In this document: piece by piece, positions 1 to 8,772 of the stretch
Position numbering within the stretch: position 1 is the first letter of the stretch
How the letters are laid out: each line of letters opens with the position of its first letter
NCBI GenBank assembly: GCA_021738725.1
Contig: JAIPBE010000012.1
Location: 1-64,000, forward strand
Length of the DNA stretch: 64,000 bases
Direction: 5' to 3'
From: Saprospiraceae bacterium
GTDB taxonomy: Bacteria > Bacteroidota > Bacteroidia > Chitinophagales > Saprospiraceae
Made by a program: the position numbers and the translations under genes
Notes under the pieces: model-generated
Told to the model about the DNA's origin: nothing
The model's input: the letters and a program-made list of their open reading frames with translations, nothing else
Databases searched by the model: none

Positions 1-162
1 TTTATCCATGGAATAACGCAATTGAGTTATCCACAAATTCACATTCACTAACAAAAAGAAGAAAGAAGCAAAGAAGAAAAATACATATGATGATAATGGT
101 TATGTATTTAGATTTGACCTCTTTGCAAACCTAAGGGCCTACTGGCTGATTCAACGTCTATA

Positions 163-215
163 ACGTTGAACATTGAACAGAGGGCCAACTTGTCGGCACT
201 CCTTGAACGTTGAAC
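163..215. repeat. GTTGAAC-hairpin-TTGAAC intergenic element, copy 1
   Basis: Two heptamers (GTTGAAC, ATTGAAC) are followed by a short imperfect hairpin (GCC/GGC) and a second pair (CTTGAAC, GTTGAAC). The same architecture recurs at 51303-51356, 51547-51600 and 54928-54981. The rest of 1-278 is AT-rich and I see no gene in it. Confidence 0.6.
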
Positions 216-278
216 TGTCAGGCTTCAGATTCCAACTGATCACTTTCGTGTCCATCACTTCAATAATCCTTTAAACAG

Positions 279-310
279 AAAAGCCGGCACATGAAATATG
301 AGCCGGCTTT
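279..310 (-). terminator. Rho-independent terminator after the DUF1501 gene
   Basis: A perfect 9-bp stem AAAGCCGGC/GCCGGCTTT (280-288 with 302-310) encloses a 13-nt loop. On the minus strand it follows the DUF1501 stop codon by about 24 nt and ends in a short T run. Confidence 0.7.
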
Positions 311-333
311 CCAATTGGACAACCAATAGAAGA

Positions 334-1908
334 TTATCGTTGCATGATCATCGTCTTGGATTGTTGCCGTTTTGGTGTACGGAGATAGGCAAAATAATTG
401 CCCTTCGGAAGGTTGGTTGCATCGAATGTCACCGTATAGTTGCCAGGAGCTATGAAGCGGTCCACCAGCACCTTGACGGTATATCCACCGCTGTTCATCA
501 CACTGAGATGGATCTGTTCGCCCGTACTCATGAAACTGATCTGTGTACTTCCGGTAAATGGATTCGGCGTGTTGTCGAACGGATTGTCAATGGGATCAGC
601 ATAATCCGGATCCAGCTCGTAATCCTTGGTCTCACAACCACGGATCAACGGGATCTCGGAATAAGCGTCATTCAATAATGCCTTTACGTCTGCGGTCGGG
701 ACACCAAACCATTGATTCAACAGGGACCCATAGATCGATCGAAAATCATATTGCATCGCCACGCCTTCCGAAGCGCCTACATCATCGGTAATAGTTGGAT
801 TCTGTCCGAACATGCGGCTATTCACACAGGAACCGAAGACAAACAGAGGTGCTGCAGAACCATGATCGGTTCCGTTTGCCCCGTTTGATTTGATCCTGCG
901 GCCAAATTCTGAGAAGGTCATCCCCACCACACGCTGGTCCAGCTTCTGGGCTACCAGATCCTGCTGAAATAAAGCGATCGCTTCAGAAAGACGGTTGAGG
1001 AGTGTGGCATGTCCACCCGCTGTAGTATCACCGACATTCACCTGGTTGGCGTGTGTGTCAAACCCGCCGATATTGGCAATGAATACCTTGGTCTTCAAGC
1101 CACCGGATATCAAGAGCGCAATGGTCTTCATTTGTCCGGCCAGATTATTGTCAGCGGGATACTCGACCATATTGGTGCCCGCTTCAGCTGCCTGGGTAAT
1201 CACATCAGAATAGGCATTGGTCTGGGCGATCGATGTCCGCACGAAGGCGATCTCCTTCCCATAACACTGGGTTGGATCAGCCGTCATGTCATCATCCTCG
1301 AGCAAAGGCGACAATCCGAATGGATTTGTCAGGGCGAGGGAATAGTTAGCGCCGATTCCCTGACATGTTTCTGAGACGGTGGAACCAATGGTGATCGCAA
1401 ATGGATCGGGGTACTGGTTGTTGGGATATCCCTCCGGATAGCCATCCGTGATACTGTCAAAATGCCGGCCCATCCATCCTGTATTAATCACTTCAGTAGC
1501 ACCGGAGGCACTTTGCCAGATATCGGTCGAACGGAAATGGGAGCGGTTCTGATTGGGATATCCCACGCCCTGAAAGACCGCCAGCTGGCCATCCTGATAG
1601 GCTTGGTGCAGGCCGGTCATAACGGGATGCAATCCTGTTTTATCGTTCAGTTTCAACGCCGTCGTTTCCGGGATGAGGATATTTTCTCGGGCCAGGTAGA
1701 GGTTGCTGTACTGGTCCAGAGGCAATACCATATTCAATCCGTCATTCCCGCCGTTCATCTGGATCAGCACGAGGACCTTGTCAGAATCCGGTTGCATTCC
1801 TTTGAATAAAGCGTGTTGGGTAAAGGCCGACAGCTTATTTCCATTGAGGAAGATCGGAAGCGTGACGGCTGCGGTCGAGGTATGTTGGAGGAAAGTTCTT
1901 CTTTTCAT
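334..1908 (-). CDS. DUF1501 family protein with T9SS type A sorting domain
   Basis: A 524-residue secreted protein of the DUF1501 family, distantly related to alkaline phosphatase/sulfatase folds; its substrate is unknown. The N-terminus has a twin-arginine-like start (Arg3-Arg4, then FLQ) and a hydrophobic stretch, so Tat or Sec export is likely. Family motifs are visible: MNGGNDGLN near residue 52, GFDTHANQ near 281 and SEFGRR followed by NGTDHG near 335-350. The last 70 residues look like a T9SS type A tail (VKVLVDRF, GNYTVTFDATNLPKGNYF, ending KTMIMQR), which predicts cell-surface delivery. It lies 23 nt downstream of the DUF1800 gene on the same strand. DUF1800/DUF1501 pairs are a recurrent arrangement, so the two probably act together. 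The family assignment is firm; the function is unknown. Confidence 0.9.
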   Translation of the reverse strand: MKRRTFLQHTSTAAVTLPIFLNGNKLSAFTQHALFKGMQPDSDKVLVLIQMNGGNDGLNMVLPLDQYSNLYLARENILIPETTALKLNDKTGLHPVMTGLHQAYQDGQLAVFQGVGYPNQNRSHFRSTDIWQSASGATEVINTGWMGRHFDSITDGYPEGYPNNQYPDPFAITIGSTVSETCQGIGANYSLALTNPFGLSPLLEDDDMTADPTQCYGKEIAFVRTSIAQTNAYSDVITQAAEAGTNMVEYPADNNLAGQMKTIALLISGGLKTKVFIANIGGFDTHANQVNVGDTTAGGHATLLNRLSEAIALFQQDLVAQKLDQRVVGMTFSEFGRRIKSNGANGTDHGSAAPLFVFGSCVNSRMFGQNPTITDDVGASEGVAMQYDFRSIYGSLLNQWFGVPTADVKALLNDAYSEIPLIRGCETKDYELDPDYADPIDNPFDNTPNPFTGSTQISFMSTGEQIHLSVMNSGGYTVKVLVDRFIAPGNYTVTFDATNLPKGNYFAYLRTPKRQQSKTMIMQR

Positions 1909-1931
1909 CAGAGTTGATTTTTCAGGGATGA

Positions 1932-3605
1932 TCAGCTGAGTTGATATTCGGGCATCTGCATCATGGTGGAGATCAGATTGCTCAACTTGTTGAGCACTGC
2001 TTTGGCCAATTCTTCATCATTCGGGTTGGCCAGATGATCCCCATATTCCACCGTCCATTCATACTCGGGCAACCCCGGTAGGAGGACTTCCAGCAAGTAG
2101 GCCTTCTTATTCTCTGAGACCCCTCTGGGGAAAAGTTGCAAGGCGAGTTCGTCGATCAAGGCGATGGGATCAAACGGATCATCCAGAGAGGCGACCCATT
2201 CCAACAGAGGAAGTGGTGCGTACAAATTTCCCAGTTTCAATCCCCGACCCGTCATGGTTTTAGCGATCGTCGCCCGAATGGGTAAGGTCACCGAGTTGAG
2301 CCAGCCCTGATACCAGGAAGGTTCCTGATACCAGGCCTTCCATCCTGCCACACTGGGTGGTGCATAATAGGACATCTGCAAAAGATCAAAATTGGGGAAC
2401 ACCAGACGCCACCAACGGTATTTGGTATTGATATCATCACCCGGGAACCAGCCTCCCTGTCGCAGCATGGTCATCACATAATCCACCGGATGCTTGATCA
2501 TGGCACCACGAGTGCAATCCTCGTAGAAATGCTCACTGCCTAACAATGCAAATAAGGGCCAGCTGATATCATAATCATGCTGGATCAATGTCTGGGCCAT
2601 CGGTTCGATCACATTGGCCTCGATATCATCATCGATCTCATAATAGACGAACCATCGGTACAACTTGCGACAGATGTTCCGGGCGCATTCATCCTGTTCG
2701 AAGATCACATCAATAGCATGGCTGTACTCCTGGTCGCCCATATTCGGAATGACCGTATTATTGAAGCGGTGTGACAGTTGCTTATTGCCTTTGTCATGCC
2801 GGCCATCGGTATAATAGGATTCAACAAGTACACCTGGTGTCAGTGTGTTGTAACCCTGATCGCGCCAGCCGGTGAACACCCTGGCCAGAGCCAGGACATC
2901 TTCTTCTGTATAGTTGGTATAATCGCCGGGACCCACCTGTGGCCCTTTGCCAATGGTGAACAGTTCCATGACCTCCCGGGCATAGTTTTCGTTCGGCTTC
3001 CCGGAGGTGCTTTGATTGCCATTGAGATAGCGAAGCATCGAGGGATCTATGGTGATCTTCTTGGCCAGTTCCCGAAAATTCCCCAACGCATTTTCGCGCA
3101 AGAGTGTAATGTAGACATACTGGAACCGGGGGTCATTGACTTCTATCCGACCGGTGACAAAATGATTGTGCCAGAAGAGCGTCATTTTTTCTCGCAGACT
3201 TAAGCCTCCTCCCAACATAATGCCCACCGTCCAGGCATAAAGAGAATTGTATCGATATCCTTTCAGATTGATGATAGCATCATATGGCTCATCGATCCAG
3301 GTATTGCCAACAGGAACATTTGGATCTGTGTTAAAATAATAATTGATCGGAGGGGTTGGTAAGGGATCCGTCTTGAACAGCTGGTTGAGGGTCCAGGACA
3401 AACCATTTTGCAGAGCCTGATCGATCTCCCCCTGGGTAGGACCAAACGTGGTTCTTCTCAACAGGTGTGCTGCAGCGCTGCGATCCCAGGGCCCGTTATA
3501 TGGTGCCAACGTGCCACCACCACCCGTCGTTCTAGTTGCTACACTAGATTTTTTCGATGTTGTACGCCCAGAGAAGAGGAGTTCTAACGTTGATCTTCGA
3601 TCCAT
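1932..3605 (-). CDS. DUF1800 family protein
   Basis: A 557-residue DUF1800 protein. Visible signatures are HLLRRTTFGPT at 48-58, FWHNHF at 144-149, NENYAREVMELFTIG at 205-219 and EDVLALARVFTGW at 235-247, in the family's usual order. The biochemical role of DUF1800 is not known. There is no clear signal peptide: the N-terminus is basic and Ser/Thr/Gly-rich. It begins with ATG at 3605 and is the first gene of a two-gene minus-strand unit with the DUF1501 gene 23 nt downstream. The 188-nt gap to the divergent lgt-like gene should hold both promoters. Confidence 0.9.
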   Translation of the reverse strand: MDRRSTLELLFSGRTTSKKSSVATRTTGGGGTLAPYNGPWDRSAAAHLLRRTTFGPTQGEIDQALQNGLSWTLNQLFKTDPLPTPPINYYFNTDPNVPVGNTWIDEPYDAIINLKGYRYNSLYAWTVGIMLGGGLSLREKMTLFWHNHFVTGRIEVNDPRFQYVYITLLRENALGNFRELAKKITIDPSMLRYLNGNQSTSGKPNENYAREVMELFTIGKGPQVGPGDYTNYTEEDVLALARVFTGWRDQGYNTLTPGVLVESYYTDGRHDKGNKQLSHRFNNTVIPNMGDQEYSHAIDVIFEQDECARNICRKLYRWFVYYEIDDDIEANVIEPMAQTLIQHDYDISWPLFALLGSEHFYEDCTRGAMIKHPVDYVMTMLRQGGWFPGDDINTKYRWWRLVFPNFDLLQMSYYAPPSVAGWKAWYQEPSWYQGWLNSVTLPIRATIAKTMTGRGLKLGNLYAPLPLLEWVASLDDPFDPIALIDELALQLFPRGVSENKKAYLLEVLLPGLPEYEWTVEYGDHLANPNDEELAKAVLNKLSNLISTMMQMPEYQLS

Positions 3606-3793
3606 GATCCTAAATTGAGAATGAGGGAAATTTCACACCCACCGGACTGGTCCGGTACGGAGAACGACACCAATAGTATTTGATAAAATTAAACTTTTCA
3701 AATCATTGATGCACCACTCCCAAAAAGGGTTGCCTGATCTTTCATAAAAAGGGATCGTTCACCTAATCGGGCAATTGCTAAATTTACTGCATT

Positions 3794-4966
3794 ATGTATC
3801 CAAATCTCAGCTACCTCGTCCACGCCCTGACCGGCTGGGGCCCCGACAATTTCCTCTCCGTCATCCAGACGTTTGGCCTCTTTCTGGCGATCGCGTTTCT
3901 GGTCAGTGCATGGTTCCTTACTAAAGAATTGAAGCGCAAAGGTGAGGAAGGACTCTTCCAGCCAACCGCTGAAACCTCGATCATAGGCGCCCCTCCTTCC
4001 TGGTCAGATGTCATCTGGAATGCCATCTTCGGCTTTGCCATTGGGTTCAAAGGTCTCTATGCCTGGCAAAATGCCGCCGCTTTTCAGGATGACGCCGCCA
4101 GTATTATCCTCTCCTCAAAAGGAAGTCTGGCAGGTGGATTGGTCGGATTAGCCCTCTTCGGTGGCTGGAAGCTCTGGATGCGGATGAATCCAAAAACCAC
4201 AGGCGAAAAGAAAACAGTGATGGTCTGGCCACACGACCGTGTGTGGGATATCGCCATGATCGCAGGTATTTCCGGTGTGGGAGGATCCAAACTGTTTTCC
4301 ATTCTGGAGGATCCGGCCGCCCTGATGTCCGACCCCATGGGTCAGATCTTCTCCGGATCGGGACTGAACATTTTTGGTGGACTCATCATGGGTTTTATCG
4401 GTGTTTACAGCTATATACGGTGGAAGAAGATCCCCGGTTTACCCCTGATAGATGCCGCTGCCCCGGCGCTCATTGTCGGGTATGCCGTCGGCCGAATCGG
4501 ATGCCAGCTGTCCGGTGATGGCGATTGGGGAATTCCCAATCCGCACCCGGTACCGGAGTGGTGGTTCCTTCCCGATTGGATCTGGAGCTTCGATTTTCCA
4601 CACAATGTCATTCATGAAGGCGTCCCCATCGAGGGATGCACATGGAAGTTTTGTGAACATCTGCCCGTTATGGTCTACCCGACGGCCTTTTATGAGACGA
4701 TGCTGGGCTTTCTGATCCTGGGCATTCTCTGGGCCATGCGTAAACGCCTGCGCTTTCCTGGCATGCTGTTCTTCCTCTATGTCTTGCTGATCGCCGTCGA
4801 GCGGTTTTTCATTGAAAAGATCCGGGTCAACCACAAATATGACGTGCTCGGCTGGCAGGCGACGCAGGCAGAAGTCATCGCCGTCATTCTCTTTTTTGTC
4901 GGAATAGCCGGTCTGATCTACTTCTGGAAACGCGGACAGAATCAGGCCAAAACCACGCACACATGA
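3794..4966 (+). CDS. lgt: prolipoprotein diacylglyceryl transferase family membrane protein
   Basis: A 390-residue polytopic inner-membrane protein resembling Lgt, which transfers diacylglycerol to the lipobox Cys of prolipoproteins. Supporting segments are GRIGCQLSGDGDWG (the Arg-containing phosphatidylglycerol-binding region), YPTAFYETMLGF and RFFIEKIRVN (second conserved Arg). It is about 100 residues longer than typical Lgt, with an extended loop at residues 45-75. The segment equivalent to the HGG motif of E. coli Lgt reads SLAGGLVG, with Ala113 where E. coli has His103; this position varies within the family, so activity cannot be judged. The window contains several lipobox proteins that would be clients of an Lgt. 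Its stop overlaps the symporter start by 4 nt (ATGA), suggesting translational coupling. It could be an Lgt paralogue rather than the housekeeping enzyme. Confidence 0.75.
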   Translation: MYPNLSYLVHALTGWGPDNFLSVIQTFGLFLAIAFLVSAWFLTKELKRKGEEGLFQPTAETSIIGAPPSWSDVIWNAIFGFAIGFKGLYAWQNAAAFQDDAASIILSSKGSLAGGLVGLALFGGWKLWMRMNPKTTGEKKTVMVWPHDRVWDIAMIAGISGVGGSKLFSILEDPAALMSDPMGQIFSGSGLNIFGGLIMGFIGVYSYIRWKKIPGLPLIDAAAPALIVGYAVGRIGCQLSGDGDWGIPNPHPVPEWWFLPDWIWSFDFPHNVIHEGVPIEGCTWKFCEHLPVMVYPTAFYETMLGFLILGILWAMRKRLRFPGMLFFLYVLLIAVERFFIEKIRVNHKYDVLGWQATQAEVIAVILFFVGIAGLIYFWKRGQNQAKTTHT

Positions 4967-6753
4967 CCGGTCTGGACTGGGGTATTCTCCTGGCTTTTCT
5001 GGCAGTGACCCTGATCATCGGCCTCTGGTCCAGTCGACGTGCCGGTGAGAATGCCGAAGAATTCTTCCTCTCCGGTCGACAGATGCCCTGGTGGCTTCTG
5101 GGGATCTCTATTGTTGCGACTACATTTTCCGCGGATACGCCCAACCTGGTCACAAATATTGTCCGCCAGCACGGTGTCAGTGGCAACTGGCTGTGGTGGG
5201 CCTTCCTGCTCACTGGCATGCTCACTGTATTTGTGTATGCCCGATTGTGGCGAAGATCCGGCGTCCTGACCGACCTCGAATTTTACGAGATCCGCTATGG
5301 TGGCCGACCGGCTGCTTTTCTGCGCGGATTCCGGGCCGTCTACCTCGGCGTAGTTTTCAATGTCATCATCATGGCCACCGTGATGCTGGCGGGTATCAAG
5401 ATCGGCGGGGTACTTCTCGGATGGTCGCCCCTGCAGACCGTGTTGATCGCCGGATCGGTGACCCTCATATATTCCGCTCTGGGCGGACTTCGGGGCGTGC
5501 TCTGGACTGATTTTCTCATGTTTTTCATGGCCATGGCAGGTGCCATCGCGGCGGCTGTCATCGCTCTGCAACATCCGGCTGTCGGCGGCCTCACCGGACT
5601 GGTGAACCATTTCTCTGGCACACATACCCTGGATCTCATCCCGGATCTCAATGATCCTTCAGTCTATATCCCCCTGTTATTGATCCCCATTGCTGTCCAG
5701 TGGTGGAGTGTCTGGTATCCCGGTGCCGAACCGGGAGGAGGTGGATATGCAGCCCAGCGTATGTTGGCCGCCAAGGATGAGCAGAATGCACTCGGCGCCG
5801 TTCTCCTTTTCAATATTGCACACTATGCATTGCGTCCGTGGCCGTGGATCCTGGTGGCGCTGGCATCGATGATCCTTTACCCGGATCTGGCTTCTCTGCA
5901 GGCAGCCTTCCCGCATCTGGATGCTCAGGTGGTCCAGGACGACCTGGCCTACCCGGCTATGTTGATGCTCCTCCCAGCGGGCCTGCTGGGATTGGTGGCC
6001 ACCAGTCTGATCGCCGCCTTTATGAGTACCATCTCCACCCACCTCAACTGGGGAGCCTCCTACCTGGTCAATGACCTGTGGGTACGGTATATCCGCCCGG
6101 AAGCGCTACCTGCCGAGCAGGTTCGCATCGGCCGTTGGTCCACCCTCATCCTGATGGTCCTGGCCATCCTGGTCAGTCTGTTGCTGAGTAGCGCTCTCGA
6201 GGCATTTGGTATTCTCCTGCAGATCGGAGCCGGCACCGGGTTGATCTATATCCTGCGCTGGTTCTGGTGGCGGATCAATGCCTGGACAGAGATCGCCGGT
6301 ATGGTGATCTCCTTTCTGGTGGCCCTGTATTTTGCCTTTGTCCATACCCGTCTCGGACTGGAGGCCATTCCCGGCCATGTTCAGTTGGTGATTGGAGTTT
6401 TGATCACCACCATAGGCTGGATACTGGTCACCTTCATGACCTCCCCTGAACCCCAGGCTGTCCTTTCCCGGTTCTATTCCCTGATCCGCCCGGCATCCAT
6501 CGGATGGAAACCCGTGATCAAGGCCGGATTGATCAGTCAAACCCTGCAAGTGGATCAGGTGAATGCCGGCAAACTGCCCATGCAGATCCTGGCCATGGTG
6601 GTCGGCTGCTTTCTGGTCTATTCGGTCCTCTTTATGATCGGTTACTGGTTGTACGGACAGCTGGATAAGGCCCTGCCTGCCCTGGCGGCCTCCGTTCTCC
6701 TCGGCTGGGTCATGGTAATCCTGGTGAAGAAAATTCAGAAAACGTCTTATTGA
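4963..6753 (+). CDS. sodium:solute symporter (SSS) family transporter
   Basis: A 596-residue inner-membrane protein of the SSS family with about 14 hydrophobic segments. It starts TGLDWGILLAFLAVTLIIGL and continues with the family-typical FFLSGRQMPWWLLGIS, FSADTPNLVT and a GGYAAQRMLAAKD segment near residue 265. The GLLGLVATSLIAAFMSTISTH region near 345 also fits SSS transporters. The substrate cannot be read from the sequence. It starts inside the lgt-like stop codon (ATGA), so the two are co-transcribed. A hairpin without a T run at 6771-6791 lies just downstream. Confidence 0.88.
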   Translation: MTGLDWGILLAFLAVTLIIGLWSSRRAGENAEEFFLSGRQMPWWLLGISIVATTFSADTPNLVTNIVRQHGVSGNWLWWAFLLTGMLTVFVYARLWRRSGVLTDLEFYEIRYGGRPAAFLRGFRAVYLGVVFNVIIMATVMLAGIKIGGVLLGWSPLQTVLIAGSVTLIYSALGGLRGVLWTDFLMFFMAMAGAIAAAVIALQHPAVGGLTGLVNHFSGTHTLDLIPDLNDPSVYIPLLLIPIAVQWWSVWYPGAEPGGGGYAAQRMLAAKDEQNALGAVLLFNIAHYALRPWPWILVALASMILYPDLASLQAAFPHLDAQVVQDDLAYPAMLMLLPAGLLGLVATSLIAAFMSTISTHLNWGASYLVNDLWVRYIRPEALPAEQVRIGRWSTLILMVLAILVSLLLSSALEAFGILLQIGAGTGLIYILRWFWWRINAWTEIAGMVISFLVALYFAFVHTRLGLEAIPGHVQLVIGVLITTIGWILVTFMTSPEPQAVLSRFYSLIRPASIGWKPVIKAGLISQTLQVDQVNAGKLPMQILAMVVGCFLVYSVLFMIGYWLYGQLDKALPALAASVLLGWVMVILVKKIQKTSY

Positions 6754-6770
6754 TCAGTATATATGCAACC

Positions 6771-6791
6771 TAACGGAAGTCTATTCCGTTA
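6771..6791 (+). other. hairpin after the symporter gene
   Basis: A perfect 8-bp stem TAACGGAA/TTCCGTTA has a 5-nt loop and begins 17 nt after the symporter stop. No T run follows, so it may stabilise a transcript end rather than act as an intrinsic terminator. Confidence 0.4.
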
Positions 6792-6818
6792 AACCACTCA
6801 TTACACAGATAGCCGGTG

Positions 6819-6865
6819 ATCCCGACGGTGACAGGCCCTGCCTGTGACTGGAGGAATTTCGGGAT
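6819..6865 (+). other. two-stem inverted repeat upstream of tRNA-Cys
   Basis: ATCCCGA (6819-6825) pairs with TCGGGAT (6859-6865) and encloses a second perfect stem ACAGGC/GCCTGT (6831-6836 with 6840-6845). There is no T run and no coding sequence. It could be a structured 3' end of the symporter transcript or a small RNA. Confidence 0.35.
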
Positions 6866-6893
6866 GTCTATGGCATCGATTGGAGTTTTCTCC

Positions 6894-6901
6894 TATATTT
6901 G
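6894..6901 (+). promoter_or_regulatory. -7 element for tRNA-Cys
   Basis: TATATTTG matches the Bacteroidetes -7 consensus TAnnTTTG and lies 13 nt before the mature tRNA 5' end. No good -33 TTTG is visible at the expected spacing. Confidence 0.5.
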
Positions 6902-6914
6902 TGCCCCCTAACAG

Positions 6915-6988
6915 GGTCACGTGGCCGAGTGGCTAGGCAGAGGTCTGCAAAACCTCGTACAGCGGTTCGAATCCGCTCGTGACCTCCA
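6915..6988 (+). tRNA. tRNA-Cys (anticodon GCA)
   Basis: A complete cloverleaf. The acceptor stem is GGTCACG (6915-6921) with CGTGACC (6978-6984). The D stem is GCC/GGC (6924-6926 with 6936-6938). The anticodon stem is GAGGT/ACCTC with anticodon GCA at 6947-6949. The T arm is AGCGG-TTCGAAT-CCGCT (6961-6977). The discriminator base is T6985, and the 3' CCA (6986-6988) is encoded in the DNA. Confidence 0.96.
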
Positions 6989-6989
6989 G

Positions 6990-7022
6990 AAAGGACCGCC
7001 TCTCGGGTGGTCCTTTTGTTTT
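6990..7022 (+). terminator. terminator of tRNA-Cys
   Basis: Stem AAAGGACCGCC (6990-7000) pairs with GGTGGTCCTTT (7006-7016) with one G-T pair and a 5-nt loop. It is followed by a T-rich run and starts two bases after the encoded CCA. Confidence 0.85.
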
Positions 7023-7188
7023 TATCTTGCTCCTTCCTTTCTGCGAAGGAATTCGACAGTTCCTCTGCCTGGCAATCGACCTTTATCCCTGAAAGCTATT
7101 GACTGGGTAACCATTGCGGTTCGAATCCTGTTTGGAATGGATTTCTTGCATTCAATCTCATATTTTATACAGGTCATCATATTAACAT

Positions 7189-8724
7189 TTGACACATCCA
7201 ACACAAGGCTTACCTCCCGGCTGGCATGAACTGATCTCCTGGTTGGAGGAAGCCACATTGTGGGGTACCACCGCCAAACCGATGCCCGAATCGGTCAAGC
7301 AAATCGCCCGCCAACTGGAGGTGACCCTGGCTGAAGATCCTGCGGAGGCCTATCTCGAATGGATGGCCTTGACCCACCCACTGGAACTGGGAGCACGTGA
7401 GTTCATCGTATCCGGACAACAGGAGATGATCGGAAGGCCGCCACCTGAACGGCAATGGTCGCCCCAACAGGTCCACATCCTCAGCCACATCCTCACCATT
7501 CCAGATACGCCCGGGTTGAAGGAAGCCGCCTGGCTCCTTCATCGAAACGCCTGGCACTGGCCAGAAGCATGCATCCCCGCTCTGCTCGATCTGGTGGACC
7601 AGCAACCGGCATTGTGGTCTGTCATCGGAGACGGTTGGCCTCCGCTCACCCAATGGCTGGACCACCAACTCGGCAACAAGCCCTCCCTGTTTCCAAAAGG
7701 ACCCCCGGATCCACGCAAGGTGGCCATCCGCGATTGGCCGGTCTACCTCTACCGCTGGTTGCACCTCGCACCGGAACCTGCTCTGCACTGGCTACTCGAA
7801 CACCATCAAGAGGTCCCGGAGGAAACCTGGGAGACCTGGCTCGAGCTGTACGGTGCCGCCCTTCCAGTGGCGCTCCTCCCCCTCCTGATCGCACGGACAC
7901 CATCACCGGATTCTGGTCGGATAATGCCCTGGTTACGGGCGCGCACCCGGACAGGCGATACCGCACTGATCCAGGAGGTCATGAACCGGATACAACCGAT
8001 GATCCGCCTCCAAAAAAATAGCCTTGAACTGATCCTGCCTCCGGGTGGCCCGGATTGGTGGTGGACAGGAATGCCTGAGCCGCCGACCGGTTTTCGCCGA
8101 AAGTCGGCCTTTACCCAGATGATCTCCTGCCTGCCACCGGACTGCTGGACGAGCTGGTTTTCAGGATCGCCGGATGAACTGATGGGGCAGATCTTTTCCA
8201 GTCCGGATGCCTCTACACTGGTACCCGCCGTCTATCTCCAACTGACCAACTTTCCAGATCCTGAATGGTGCCTCTCCTTTCTTCAACACCGACTGGCATC
8301 TCCGGAAGTTGAATTGCCTGGGTCGGAGGTCACCCTGACCCGATACATCCCATCCACCGATCTGGCATCCCTGGTGGATGCACATATTCGCGCGTCCCGT
8401 TACCAGCTCATTCCGGGGAGTCCCGTATGGCATGTCTTGCTCAGTCCACACCTCTTCTGGACAGAGCCACTACTGGAGGCGGTGATCCACGCTTTTCAAC
8501 AGCGACCAGCCCTGGCTTATGAAGCGGCTGTGGATGAAGCATTCTTCAATGCACTGGCCTGGAGAGGATCTCTGGGAGGCTTACTCCGTCGCTCCCTGCG
8601 AGATGGATTTCGTCAAGTTTTTCCGGCCCCTTTTTCTCGTCTTGCCCCTCACATACTGGAGGTGGTTGAGTGCCGCAAAGCCTTACATCTGGCTTTGACA
8701 CGACATGATATCGCCTCTGGCTAA
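7189..8724 (+). CDS. uncharacterised Trp-rich protein
   Basis: An open frame of 511 codons that I do not recognise with confidence. It has no signal peptide or membrane segments, is rich in Trp, Pro and Leu, and looks alpha-helical with repeated W-x2-L patterns, as in helical-repeat proteins. The N-terminal pattern ISWLEEATLWGTT and the C-terminal ECRKALHLAL faintly recall DUF5691 proteins, but this is a weak impression. The start is uncertain: the longest frame opens with TTG at 7189, and the first in-frame ATG is about 30 codons later. Codon use and G+C match the neighbours. It stands alone between tRNA-Cys and the polysaccharide cluster, which appears to have its own promoter at 8741. Confidence 0.7.
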   Translation: MTHPTQGLPPGWHELISWLEEATLWGTTAKPMPESVKQIARQLEVTLAEDPAEAYLEWMALTHPLELGAREFIVSGQQEMIGRPPPERQWSPQQVHILSHILTIPDTPGLKEAAWLLHRNAWHWPEACIPALLDLVDQQPALWSVIGDGWPPLTQWLDHQLGNKPSLFPKGPPDPRKVAIRDWPVYLYRWLHLAPEPALHWLLEHHQEVPEETWETWLELYGAALPVALLPLLIARTPSPDSGRIMPWLRARTRTGDTALIQEVMNRIQPMIRLQKNSLELILPPGGPDWWWTGMPEPPTGFRRKSAFTQMISCLPPDCWTSWFSGSPDELMGQIFSSPDASTLVPAVYLQLTNFPDPEWCLSFLQHRLASPEVELPGSEVTLTRYIPSTDLASLVDAHIRASRYQLIPGSPVWHVLLSPHLFWTEPLLEAVIHAFQQRPALAYEAAVDEAFFNALAWRGSLGGLLRRSLRDGFRQVFPAPFSRLAPHILEVVECRKALHLALTRHDIASG

Positions 8725-8740
8725 AGGCGGGGATTTGGCT

Positions 8741-8748
8741 TACCTTTG
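8741..8748 (+). promoter_or_regulatory. -7 element for the polysaccharide cluster
   Basis: TACCTTTG fits TAnnTTTG and lies 25 nt before the ATG of the GT2 gene. No convincing -33 box is visible. Confidence 0.45.
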
Positions 8749-8772
8749 TCCCCTGATTGACCCCAACTATCT

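Noticed and set aside
7115..7130. GCGGTTCGAATCCTG, which looks like a tRNA T arm
   Set aside because: No acceptor, D or anticodon stem can be drawn around it. It may be a decayed tRNA fragment or an attachment-site remnant, but nothing else supports this.
6921..7229. 102-codon plus-strand frame
   Set aside because: It begins inside tRNA-Cys and crosses its terminator.
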